NCBI GenBank assembly: GCA_014384545.1
Contig: JACNFQ010000052.1
Span: 1-57,171, forward strand
Source of the DNA: a bacterium
GTDB taxonomy: Bacteria; UBP7; UBA6624
Length of the DNA: 57,171 nucleotides
Direction: 5' to 3'
The position numbers and the translations under genes were made by a program. The notes below the pieces were generated by a model. It saw only the letters and a program-made list of their open reading frames with translations, searched no databases and was not told the origin of the DNA. Shown here piece after piece: positions 17,859 through 26,158 of this stretch (position 1 is the first letter of the stretch; each line of letters begins with the position of its first letter).

Positions 17859-18848
17859 CTAGACAGCCATTGCTCCATGTAGATACCACTTGATTGTCTC
17901 CGTTTTGGGGAGGTGGTTTGTCAAGAACTCGGTGCAAACTCTCACAGGATATATGAGCCTTTCCCACTTGGGGCGGGGGTAGGCAACAGGGTTTCGTAGG
18001 GCAAATACCCGTCGAGAAATCACGTCCACCTCGGTAGGGGGAATGGGATACCCAGAATAGATCTCGGGGCGAACAAGTCCAAAACTGGATGTATGCCCCA
18101 TCGGCTGCCTAATGCGGAGAAACCAAGATGTTATTTCGGCGCCTAGATCGTTCCTAAAAGTGAAAAGGGCGCTCCTCTCTCCATACCCAAGGCTATGTGT
18201 CCGCCGTTGTTGCTCGGAAGACAAAAAGAGAGGGTGGTTGTCCTTACATAACCCCACGGCGTGGGGCACACCCTCTGGTAGGTGCGAAAGAGAGCCATCA
18301 ACAAGAATCGTCTCTTGCCCACCCCTCTCTTTGACCCAGTCCAGCAGATGTTCCGATTCCAACTTGTGACGCAACTTACGAACCGCAAAGACTGCAGATC
18401 TTCGTTGGTCAGAAAAATACCCCGATTTTGCCCCCGTGTCGGTAAATCCTTCAGGAAGAGCACACCCTAGATGGGATTGCGAAAGGAGACCAAACTCTTC
18501 AATTCGTGGAGGACCAAACATCTGGAAGCCATTCCTTGTGGTTTGAATAATCAGACTGGCAATGATCGCATAGTGAACAGCAAGCCGCGTATCCCCCAGT
18601 TCGCACGCCCCCACTAGATGTGTGTGCTGAATCCCATCCATAAACCAAGCAATCTTCTCTTCTCCTCCTTCTAGAACCCCCTCTAGGGGTTGGATGATTC
18701 CCCCTTCATGTACTGTGGTGTTTTCCCTTAGATCAAGCCGAGAAGGTCCAAACGCCATCTCTTCAATATGATCTGCCGCAGCAATCTCCCCACCAGAGTC
18801 CACAAGAAAACGGCGAATCAGTTTCAGCTTGTCGGCAAGAAAGGGCAC
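17859..18848 (-). CDS. nurA: NurA-domain nuclease
   Basis: 329 residues from GTG 18846-18848, no good Shine-Dalgarno visible. An N-terminal acidic stretch is followed by KIAWFMDGIQHTHLVGACELGDTRLAVHYAII, a central ETILVDGSLSHLPEGV (typical NurA Asp-Gly-Ser motif), and SLGYGERSALFTFR...WFLRI...YPRPKWERLIYPV towards the end. NurA is a manganese-dependent 5'-3' nuclease that sits on the HerA ring. Identification rests on these motifs and on herA next door. It is the first gene of the minus-strand run; the 187-nt gap to the porin gene should carry divergent promoters. Confidence 0.75.
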   Translation of the reverse strand: MPFLADKLKLIRRFLVDSGGEIAAADHIEEMAFGPSRLDLRENTTVHEGGIIQPLEGVLEGGEEKIAWFMDGIQHTHLVGACELGDTRLAVHYAIIASLIIQTTRNGFQMFGPPRIEEFGLLSQSHLGCALPEGFTDTGAKSGYFSDQRRSAVFAVRKLRHKLESEHLLDWVKERGGQETILVDGSLSHLPEGVPHAVGLCKDNHPLFLSSEQQRRTHSLGYGERSALFTFRNDLGAEITSWFLRIRQPMGHTSSFGLVRPEIYSGYPIPPTEVDVISRRVFALRNPVAYPRPKWERLIYPVRVCTEFLTNHLPKTETIKWYLHGAMAV

Positions 18849-19035
18849 ATCGGGATTCTAGATGGGGTATAGGACGCCTTGCGCTCATAGAAAAGGAGTG
18901 CGAAGGTCTGAAGATGGTCTAGCCCATGCCACTAAAGTGTAAAATAGGTCTCTGTCTCCCCAGGGACTCCCCAAAAACGAGGGTTGCCACTTAGATTACC
19001 AGTGCAGAGACTATTACTTGATTAGGAGGTTTGTT

Positions 19036-20064
19036 ATGAGACAGAAAAACGGAACAAGAAAAATACTCTTGGCTTTGTTGATTCTGACCCCGGTCGCTCT
19101 AGTGGCAATACCGGTGGGCGGAACAGATGTTTCTCTAAAAGGAGATGTCAACTTTAGGTATATTGACAACGATGGAGATACCGTTGGGGATAGTGCGGCT
19201 AGCGAACTACGCATCCGTCTCTTTGTTGGTGCAAAACTCACCGAATCGTTTTCGACAAATGCGGTGCTTTATGTCACTAGTAACCCACCCAACACAATTG
19301 CCGAGATTGGGAGTTCTTTGGGGGGGTCGATGGTCGCTGGTCCCGCCTATGTGACTTGGCACAATCCTTGGGGAGATTTAAAGGTAGGAAGGTTACACGC
19401 CAAGATGATTGGGAATAACTTGGTGGATAACACCGATATCTTTCATCAGTTCCAACTAGGCGTTTTCCATGGTGCTTTTGCTAGCTTCAATGACTTCAAT
19501 CGCTGGGACTTGGATTTCTATCTAAGAGAATCAAATGGTGTTGGTGCAACGGACGAAGGGCTTGCTTGGGGTCTCACCGTAGGTTTGGATGAGATGCTAG
19601 GTAACAAAGTGCACTTTGGGACAATCTCCTATGACAGTGATTATGCTTTACCTGGCAACTATCCAGCAGCACTAGCAGCGACCTACGATGGATTCCGTGC
19701 TTTTTATGCAGGTGCTTCTATCGGGCTGTCAGATATCACCGACCTGAACCTTGAGTGGATTTCTGGTTCTCAAGACAACTTGGGTGGTGGTTCAACCGAA
19801 GGAACTGCGCTCTTGAGCAGACTAGTTTACCCATTGGGAGATGACCTTTCCTTGGGTGTCGCTTATGGAACGATGGAGCCAGGAGCTACCATTGATGGTC
19901 TCTTTGGTGAGGCAGTTGCAGGAAACCCCGCATCAATGGATGGAGATATGTTGCGGTTTGATCTTCGTTGGAAGAACTGGACATTTAGCTTTATCAACTG
20001 GGAGGATGACTTGGCGGCTCAACAGGATACAGTTCTGCGTGCCGAATACCACATCAAATTCTAG
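19036..20064 (+). CDS. Outer-membrane beta-barrel (porin-like) protein
   Basis: 342 residues from ATG 19036, preceded by TTAGGAGG at 7 nt. A signal peptide (RKILLALLILTPVALVAIPVGG) precedes many alternating amphipathic strands ending in an aromatic or charged terminus (LRAEYHIKF), as expected of a barrel. Segments such as DVNFRYIDNDGDTVGDSAASELRIRLFVGAKL resemble porin or alginate-export-type barrels. It stands 1 nt before the Rieske start, so it belongs transcriptionally to the respiratory cluster and may be the pore for nitrate or nitrite; that role is inference. Confidence 0.7.
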   Translation: MRQKNGTRKILLALLILTPVALVAIPVGGTDVSLKGDVNFRYIDNDGDTVGDSAASELRIRLFVGAKLTESFSTNAVLYVTSNPPNTIAEIGSSLGGSMVAGPAYVTWHNPWGDLKVGRLHAKMIGNNLVDNTDIFHQFQLGVFHGAFASFNDFNRWDLDFYLRESNGVGATDEGLAWGLTVGLDEMLGNKVHFGTISYDSDYALPGNYPAALAATYDGFRAFYAGASIGLSDITDLNLEWISGSQDNLGGGSTEGTALLSRLVYPLGDDLSLGVAYGTMEPGATIDGLFGEAVAGNPASMDGDMLRFDLRWKNWTFSFINWEDDLAAQQDTVLRAEYHIKF

Positions 20065-20065
20065 T

Positions 20066-20530
20066 TTGAACCCGTCGGAGAAGGCCAAAACCCCAAAGAC
20101 TGGCGTTGATCGCCGGGGGTTCCTTGCGCGGGCGTTGGCTATTGGCGGAGCTGCTGTCTCTTATGCGACCTTTGGTGGCTTCGCCCTCCGTTTCTTATAT
20201 CCCGATACCACGGGTGAAAAGAGACGGATGTACCTCGCGTCGATCTCTTCGCTTCCTAAGGGAAAAGCTGTTGTCGTTTCAACACCCTCAGGAAAACGAG
20301 TCGTTGTCTTGAATACCGCCGACGGCATTCGTGCATTCTCTACAATTTGTCCTCACTTGGGGTGCCAAGTACACTGGGAAGATGAAAATAACCACTTTTT
20401 CTGCCCTTGCCACAGCGCCGTGTTTGATCCCACAGGAAAGGCAATGGAGGGCCCCCCTGCTTCAGATGGAAAAGATATGTTGGCAGTGGAGATTGCCTTA
20501 GAAGGAGATGGTGTCTTCGCCTGGGTATGA
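20066..20530 (+). CDS. Rieske iron-sulphur protein of a cytochrome bc complex
   Basis: 154 residues from TTG 20066-20068, one base after the barrel stop. A twin-arginine-like segment DRRGFLAR (15-22) precedes the membrane anchor IGGAAVSYATFGGFALRFLY. The 2Fe-2S ligands are CPHLGC (95-100) and CPCH (113-116), followed by the Pro-loop region GPP. It passes electrons from quinol at the Qo site of cytochrome b to a c-type cytochrome. Here the cytochrome b gene overlaps by 4 nt and the c-type protein downstream is an octahaem cytochrome. Confidence 0.92.
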   Translation: MNPSEKAKTPKTGVDRRGFLARALAIGGAAVSYATFGGFALRFLYPDTTGEKRRMYLASISSLPKGKAVVVSTPSGKRVVVLNTADGIRAFSTICPHLGCQVHWEDENNHFFCPCHSAVFDPTGKAMEGPPASDGKDMLAVEIALEGDGVFAWV

Positions 20531-21564
20531 GTGGTTTCTGGCGTTCACGCATGCCCGTCAATGAAGAGGCGATAAAGGAGTTTGGTTCCGAGGCGGTTCC
20601 TGGACACCTGAAGAGATGGTGGTTTGCCCTAGGTGGCACACCAGCCTATCTCTTCATTGTCCAAGTATTTACGGGGATACTCCTTACTTTCTACTACATT
20701 CCCAACCCCGAAAAAGCCTATGATTCTGTCAGGTATATTACCGAGACAGTACCTTTTGGATGGTATATACGGGGGATGCATTTGTGGGGGTCTCACCTGT
20801 TGATTGTCGCTGTGATTCTCCATATGATGCGTGCGTTCTTTACGGGAACTTACCGAAAGCCCCGCGAGTTGACGTGGGTGTTGGGAGTCCTCCTCTTGCT
20901 ATTGATGATGGGGATGGGTTTCACAGGGTACAGTCTCGTTTACGAGCAGCTCTCCTATTGGGGGGCAACTGTGGCAAGCAATCTTACCGAGTCGGCACCC
21001 GGGATTGGACCGATCTTAGCAAACTTCATTCGGGGAGGTGCTGAAATTGGAGAAAACACACTTACCCGGTTTTATATCTTCCATATCGCTGCTGTGCCCA
21101 CCTTACTCGTTATGGTCTTGGCGGGTCATATTTGGATGGTGCGGACCCATGGTGTGAAAGAGCTTCATTTTGAGGATGAAGAGGAGTCGGAAAAGGGAAC
21201 ATTCCCCTTCTTCCCTAATCATTTCTTGACAGAGTTGCTCGTAGGTCTGGTGTTGATGGTTCTTCTATCAACACTCTCGGTTGTTTTCCCGGCTACTTTA
21301 GCAGATCCAGCAAACCCCTTAGTCACCCCCGAACATATCAAACCCGAATGGTATTTCCTCTTTACATTTAGGTGGTTGAAGTTAGCTGGTACAGATATGG
21401 CTATAGCCACAATGGGTCTATTTGCGCTCCTTTTTGTAGGGTGGCCTTGGGTGGACAAGTTGTTACGAAAGAAGAATCCTTCTAGTGAGGCGAGTGTGTT
21501 GATTGGAAGCCTCGTTACTTTGGGCTTGGTGGGGATGACGATGTGGGAGATATTCTCAGGTTAG
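20527..21564 (+). CDS. Cytochrome b (b6-type with fused subunit IV region)
   Basis: 345 residues. Haem ligands are His85/His99 (14 apart) and His186/His201 (15 apart); the latter spacing is the b6 rather than mitochondrial bc1 pattern. KPRELTWVLGV follows the first helix pair, as in b6. The Qo-site PEWY motif is at 273-276 in IKPEWYFLFTFRW. About seven membrane helices are evident, so one chain covers b6 plus subunit IV. It oxidises quinol in the inner membrane. The stop is followed after 15 nt by the octahaem cytochrome gene. Confidence 0.93.
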   Translation: MSGFWRSRMPVNEEAIKEFGSEAVPGHLKRWWFALGGTPAYLFIVQVFTGILLTFYYIPNPEKAYDSVRYITETVPFGWYIRGMHLWGSHLLIVAVILHMMRAFFTGTYRKPRELTWVLGVLLLLLMMGMGFTGYSLVYEQLSYWGATVASNLTESAPGIGPILANFIRGGAEIGENTLTRFYIFHIAAVPTLLVMVLAGHIWMVRTHGVKELHFEDEEESEKGTFPFFPNHFLTELLVGLVLMVLLSTLSVVFPATLADPANPLVTPEHIKPEWYFLFTFRWLKLAGTDMAIATMGLFALLFVGWPWVDKLLRKKNPSSEASVLIGSLVTLGLVGMTMWEIFSG

Positions 21565-21579
21565 AAAAGGAGTAGATAG

Positions 21580-22992
21580 ATGGCAAGACATATGAGTCTC
21601 AATAGAAAGCAGGTTGTCGTTGGCACCTTGGGGTTGGTCTTTTTAGCCTCCCTTGTTGTCGTGGCTTGGGTAGAAGGAGGAAAACTCCGTTTCCAGCCCA
21701 AACCCGAACCTATCATTTCTAGTGAAAATGAAGGATGTGTTGCGTGTCATACCGAAAAAACCCCTGTGATTGTTCAACAATGGGCAGATAGTGAACATGG
21801 TCAATTAGGGGTGGGGTGTATTGGGTGTCACCAAGCCGAAAAGACGGATGTTGATGCGTATCGCCACGAGGGTGCTTTGATTGCAACGATCGTTACCCCC
21901 AATGATTGTGCGCGATGCCATGCCCAAGTTGCTGAAGAGTTCCAAGCAAGCCACCACGCCAAGGCGGGGGATATCTTGAACTCATTGGACAATATATTAG
22001 GGGAAGTTATAGAGGGGGTGCCAGCTGCGACAAATGGTTGTATCCAGTGCCACGGATCCAAAGTCGCACTCTTGACTGACGCGAATGGCAATGTACGGAA
22101 GGATGACGGCGGTCGACCGATGTTTGATCCTTCTACTTGGCCCAACTCAGGGATGGGACGCATCAACTTAGATGGAAGTCTTGGTTCTTGTTCCGCCTGT
22201 CATAGTCGACACACTTTTTCTCGCGCTATGGCTAGACAACCCGAGAACTGTGGGAAGTGCCACATGGGACCAGATCACCCGCAGATTGAGATCTACAACG
22301 AAAGTAAGCATGGTATCGCCTATGCCGCTTCTTCAGATGAAGATATGAATCTTGACGCTAAGAAATGGGTTGTGGGAGAAGATTACTTTGCAGCCCCCAC
22401 CTGTGCCACCTGCCATATGAGTGCCACACGCAACTTACCCGTTACTCACGATGTGGGCGACCGCATTTCATGGACGCTTCGTCCCAAGATATCTAAGCTA
22501 CTGGAAAACCACGAAGAGCGCCGCAGTCGGATGAAGGATGTGTGTGAGGCTTGCCACAGCCCTGGATTTACTCGGGGTTTCTATAAGCAATACGATGAGG
22601 CGATTCATCTGTACAACGACAAGTATGGGGGCCCCTCAACGACGATCATGGGGATGTTGAAAGAGAGAGGGTTGATTTCTCCCGATCCATTTGACGATCA
22701 TATTGAATGGGTCTATTTTGAACTTTGGCATCACGAAGGGAGACGCGCTCGGATGGGAGCCTCCATGATGGGACCAGACTACACCCAATGGCATGGTTTC
22801 TACGAAGTGGCTAAGCACTTCTACTTCAAGTTCCTTCCAATGGCCAAAGAGCTGTCTGAAGGGGACGAAGTGGCAATGGCATTGATAGACAGCATTCTCG
22901 CATCAGAAGAACACGCTTGGCTAGACGGGTTGTCCCTTGAGGACAGGGAGCGGCTAAAAGCGTACTACAAAGAGCGCTACGGCGACGAGTAG
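21580..22992 (+). CDS. Membrane-anchored octahaem c-type cytochrome, hydroxylamine oxidoreductase family
   Basis: 470 residues with an N-terminal membrane anchor (12-30) and eight CXXCH sites starting at Cys53, 80, 110, 154, 204, 224, 275 and 322. Segments GSCSACHSRHTFSRAMA, CGKCHMGPDHPQIEIYNESKHGIAY, PTCATCHMS and VTHDVGDRISWTLRP are the hallmark of the HAO/octahaem nitrite reductase family. A C-terminal MMGPDYTQWHGFYE (Tyr401) lies in the region where HAO has its haem-crosslinking Tyr, but equivalence is unproven. The anchor and the adjacent cytochrome b/Rieske genes suggest electrons come from quinol. It could reduce nitrite or hydroxylamine, oxidise a nitrogen compound, or relay electrons to NapA. 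Confidence 0.88.
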   Translation: MARHMSLNRKQVVVGTLGLVFLASLVVVAWVEGGKLRFQPKPEPIISSENEGCVACHTEKTPVIVQQWADSEHGQLGVGCIGCHQAEKTDVDAYRHEGALIATIVTPNDCARCHAQVAEEFQASHHAKAGDILNSLDNILGEVIEGVPAATNGCIQCHGSKVALLTDANGNVRKDDGGRPMFDPSTWPNSGMGRINLDGSLGSCSACHSRHTFSRAMARQPENCGKCHMGPDHPQIEIYNESKHGIAYAASSDEDMNLDAKKWVVGEDYFAAPTCATCHMSATRNLPVTHDVGDRISWTLRPKISKLLENHEERRSRMKDVCEACHSPGFTRGFYKQYDEAIHLYNDKYGGPSTTIMGMLKERGLISPDPFDDHIEWVYFELWHHEGRRARMGASMMGPDYTQWHGFYEVAKHFYFKFLPMAKELSEGDEVAMALIDSILASEEHAWLDGLSLEDRERLKAYYKERYGDE

Positions 22993-23016
22993 CCAGGAGG
23001 AATAAGGAGGAGCGAA

Positions 23017-25503
23017 ATGGCATTAGTATCTTTGATAATAACTAAGGAAGGTAAGGAGAGTGTGCGTGTGCTGGAGGGTGGTGATCTTGAAACCCTTGAC
23101 GCACAGATAGAAGCGATAAAGGCATCTGGCGAGGCTGATGATGTCAAGCCCGTTTTTATGAGTATTGAGAGGGCTGATTTTTCCAGGCGAGAGTTCCTCA
23201 AGCGCACAGCTTATACATTTGCTGCAGCTTTGATCCTGCCCACTTTCTCTTCTTGTGCTCCCTCCCTACAGCAATCGGCCGAGAAGATTCTCCTTTCGGA
23301 CCCCACCGTCAAGTGGAACAAGTCCACCTGTAGATTCTGCGGTGTGGGGTGTGGGGTAATGGTTGCAACGAAAGCGGGAACCGTTGTGGCAGTAGCAGGA
23401 GATGAAAAAAACCCTGTAAACAAGGGGCTTCTTTGTGTCAAGGGTTACCATCTTCCATCCATCCTTTATGGCTCGGATAGGCTTAAGAAACCCCTTGTAA
23501 GGAAGAATGGTGAGTTGGTGGAGACATCTTGGGACGAAGCTCTCTCTTTGGTTGCGTCCAAACTGAGTGAAACTCTCCAAACGAAGGGGCCTCGAGGTGT
23601 CGCGTTCTATGGTTCTGGTCAGTGGACTATCCAAGAGGGGTATGCGGCGAGCAAATTTATGCGCGCAGGCGTAAAGAGCAATCACCTAGAGGCAAACGCC
23701 AGGCTTTGTATGGCTTCAGCGGTTGTGGGTTTCCTTTTGTCCTTTGGGAAAGATGAACCAATGGGACCTTATGACGACATAGAGAAGACAGACAACTATG
23801 TGTTGTGGGGAAACAATATGGCGGAAATGCACCCCGTTCTTTTCTCTCGCATGCTAGAGAGACGAAAGAAAGCAAGCCATGTCAAGATTGTGGACCTTTC
23901 TACCCGAACGACCCGCACCTCGCAAGCTTCCGACCTCCATATTCTCTTCAAGCCCCAATCAGACTTAGCGATTGCTAATGGGATTGCGAATCTCCTAATA
24001 GAGAAGAACAAGATTGATAAAGATTTTGTCTCTAAGCACTGCAACTTCTCCGCTGGAAAAGAAGATATTGGGTATGGGTTGGAAGACAAGTTCGCGTTCA
24101 AGAAAGAGTCCCGTAAGCTTAGCTTTGAAGAATACGCTGCCTATGTTGCTGAATACACCCCCCAGCGTGTAGAAGAGATTTCTGGGGTATCTCCCAAGAA
24201 CCTAGCGACTCTAGCAGAGATTTATGGAGATCCCAATAGTGGCGTGGTCTCCTTTTGGTGTATGGGTGTGAACCAACATACAAGGGGTACTTGGATGAAC
24301 AACCTCATCAACAATCTCCATCTTTTGACAGGGAAGATCTCAAAGCCTGGAAACAACCCCTTCTCGCTTACAGGGCAGCCATCTGCGTGTGGAACGGTTC
24401 GTGAAGTGGGAACACTTGCTCACGCTCTCCCTGGCGGGCGAAAAGTCACAGTGCCAGATCATCGTGCTGATGTAGAGAAGGCTTGGAATGTGGAAGAGGG
24501 AACGATTCCCGATTGGGTGGGATACCATACAGTGGAGATGTTCCGTGCGGTTGACAGGGGTGAAATAGGATGGATGTGGATTCAGACAACGAACCCCATG
24601 GTGTCGATGCCCAAGTTGGGCAGGTATCTCAAGGCGATGGAAGATCGAAAGACCTTTCTCGTTGTTTCCGAAGTCTATCCCACGCCCACATCAGCTGTGG
24701 CGGATGTTGTCTTTCCCACCAACCTATGGGTTGAGAAAGAGGGTTGTTTTGGGAATAGCGAACGGCGCACCCAACAATGGGATGCAATTGCTACGCCTCC
24801 CGGTGAGGCGAAAAGCGATCTGTGGCAAATCATTGAAGTTGCAAAGCGTATGGGTTGGCACCATCTCTTTGAAGGGAACCACCCAGAAGAAGATCTCTAT
24901 GAGGAATATCGACAACTCACATTGGGGCGGGGCAAGGATGTTGCCCCCTACGAAACACTGAAAAAGACGCGAGGCATGAGATGGCCCGTTGTGGACGGGA
25001 AAGAGACCCTATATCGGTATAGGGGCGGAGAAGATCCCTATGTGCCAGACGGTGAAGATGTCTATTTTTACGGCAAGCCCGATGGAAAAGCTGTCATTTG
25101 GGCTCGCCCTTGGGAGCCTGCCCCTGAGATTCCTGATGAAGATTACCCCTTGTGGCTTTGCACGGGGAGAGTGTTGGAACATTGGCATACAGGATCGATG
25201 ACACGCCGTGTTCCTGAGCTACACGGCGCTATGCCAAAAGGTTTCATTGAGATACATCCTGAAGATGCAACTCTTCTTGGCATTCAAGACGGACAAGAGG
25301 TTCGCCTGACTAGCCGAAGAGGAGAGATTACTCTTCCTGCCTCAATAGGTGAAACCGCCCGGGGCACGCCCCCAATGGGGTCCGTCTTTGTCCCCTTCTT
25401 TGACGAGTCAAAACTAGTCAACCTTGTGACCCTAGATAGTTTCTGCCCCTTATCAAAAGAACCTGATTACAAGAAGTGTGCGGTAAGAGTCGAAGCTGTA
25501 TGA
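23017..25503 (+). CDS. napA: Periplasmic nitrate reductase catalytic subunit with N-terminal extension
   Basis: 828 residues from ATG 23017 with strong upstream GGAGG sequences. Residues 1-54 are an unusual cytoplasmic extension. A twin-arginine signal SRREFLK (56-62) and hydrophobic stretch follow, ending FSSC. The 4Fe-4S ligands are Cys105, 108, 112 and 140 (then Val-Lys), and the molybdenum Cys231 lies in NARLCMASAVVGF, the NapA pattern. Molybdopterin-binding segments and the C-terminal beta-barrel (PLWLCTGRVLEHWHTGSMT...LRGEI-like) are complete. It reduces nitrate to nitrite in the periplasm. No separate napD or napC gene is seen; the extension may do the NapD job. Confidence 0.92.
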   Translation: MALVSLIITKEGKESVRVLEGGDLETLDAQIEAIKASGEADDVKPVFMSIERADFSRREFLKRTAYTFAAALILPTFSSCAPSLQQSAEKILLSDPTVKWNKSTCRFCGVGCGVMVATKAGTVVAVAGDEKNPVNKGLLCVKGYHLPSILYGSDRLKKPLVRKNGELVETSWDEALSLVASKLSETLQTKGPRGVAFYGSGQWTIQEGYAASKFMRAGVKSNHLEANARLCMASAVVGFLLSFGKDEPMGPYDDIEKTDNYVLWGNNMAEMHPVLFSRMLERRKKASHVKIVDLSTRTTRTSQASDLHILFKPQSDLAIANGIANLLIEKNKIDKDFVSKHCNFSAGKEDIGYGLEDKFAFKKESRKLSFEEYAAYVAEYTPQRVEEISGVSPKNLATLAEIYGDPNSGVVSFWCMGVNQHTRGTWMNNLINNLHLLTGKISKPGNNPFSLTGQPSACGTVREVGTLAHALPGGRKVTVPDHRADVEKAWNVEEGTIPDWVGYHTVEMFRAVDRGEIGWMWIQTTNPMVSMPKLGRYLKAMEDRKTFLVVSEVYPTPTSAVADVVFPTNLWVEKEGCFGNSERRTQQWDAIATPPGEAKSDLWQIIEVAKRMGWHHLFEGNHPEEDLYEEYRQLTLGRGKDVAPYETLKKTRGMRWPVVDGKETLYRYRGGEDPYVPDGEDVYFYGKPDGKAVIWARPWEPAPEIPDEDYPLWLCTGRVLEHWHTGSMTRRVPELHGAMPKGFIEIHPEDATLLGIQDGQEVRLTSRRGEITLPASIGETARGTPPMGSVFVPFFDESKLVNLVTLDSFCPLSKEPDYKKCAVRVEAV

Positions 25504-26009
25504 GGAGGATCTTCCTAGTAGTAACGACCACCTTGCTCCTAGGGGGGTGTGGGGACGGTGGTGATCCCCGTCCTGGCACACGTGCTTACGCTGGGGCACC
25601 TCCGACGATACCTCACCAAGTGGAATCGCTGGGTCGAGGAAACTGTCTGGGTTGCCATGGGGCGGGGTTAGAGGTCTCGTTAGATGGTGACAAACAGAGG
25701 GGGCCAGAAACACCACACCCTAATCAACTCTCTTGCCGACAATGCCATGTCGTCTCTTCTGGAGAGAGCGTTGCATTTGGCCATACGATCTTTCAAGGTG
25801 CCCTTCCCGGGAAAGGTGGAAACCGTAGCCACCCTATCGCCCCACCCCTGATACCGCACCCTCTTCAAAACAGGAAGGAATGTCTCTCTTGCCATGGGGA
25901 CTTAGGGGATTTAAAAGCTCCAACGAGCTCTCACCAAGATCGTCTATCTTGTTCCCAGTGCCATATCCCCTTAAACCCAGAGCTAGGGGCTTGGCTTCCG
26001 CCTAAGTAG
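25500..26009 (+). CDS. Tetrahaem NapB-like cytochrome c lipoprotein
   Basis: 169 residues from ATG 25500, overlapping the napA stop (ATGA). A lipoprotein signal ends LLLGGC (Cys17). Four CXXCH sites begin at Cys49, 79, 128 and 151. The protein reads as two similar halves: APPTIPH-CLGCH-TPHPNQLSCRQCH and APPLIPH-CLSCH-SSHQDRLSCSQCH. Each half resembles the dihaem NapB pattern (P-x-IPH ... CxxCH ... CxQCH). It most likely carries electrons to NapA in the periplasm as a lipid-anchored partner. NapB itself is normally dihaem and soluble, so this is a doubled version. Confidence 0.82.
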   Translation: MRRIFLVVTTTLLLGGCGDGGDPRPGTRAYAGAPPTIPHQVESLGRGNCLGCHGAGLEVSLDGDKQRGPETPHPNQLSCRQCHVVSSGESVAFGHTIFQGALPGKGGNRSHPIAPPLIPHPLQNRKECLSCHGDLGDLKAPTSSHQDRLSCSQCHIPLNPELGAWLPPK

Positions 26010-26158
26010 AAGAAGAGTTTAGTTTCTTTCGTGCATTGGGAACGAAAAGCCACAGCACTGGGGCACAACACCGGTATTGAGACTTGGCAAACGCCGCGCC
26101 TCTTTGCTCGCTCTTGAAACTCTTTGTCACTTAACTCATTCCTCTGTTTGAAGGGGGG
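26010..26158. other. Intergenic, nothing recognised
   Basis: The stretch between the tetrahaem cytochrome and the decayed esterase holds no open frame with a start signal and no clear terminator. It should contain the end of the respiratory operon transcript. Confidence 0.4.

Noticed and set aside
17809-17967. Longer HerA N-terminus reaching into nurA
   Set aside because: The extra residues have no family similarity and overlap nurA; GTG 17808 has a good ribosome-binding site.
18849-19035. Sigma-70 promoter for the respiratory cluster (TAAAAT near 18939)
   Set aside because: No acceptable -35 hexamer at the right distance; too weak to annotate.
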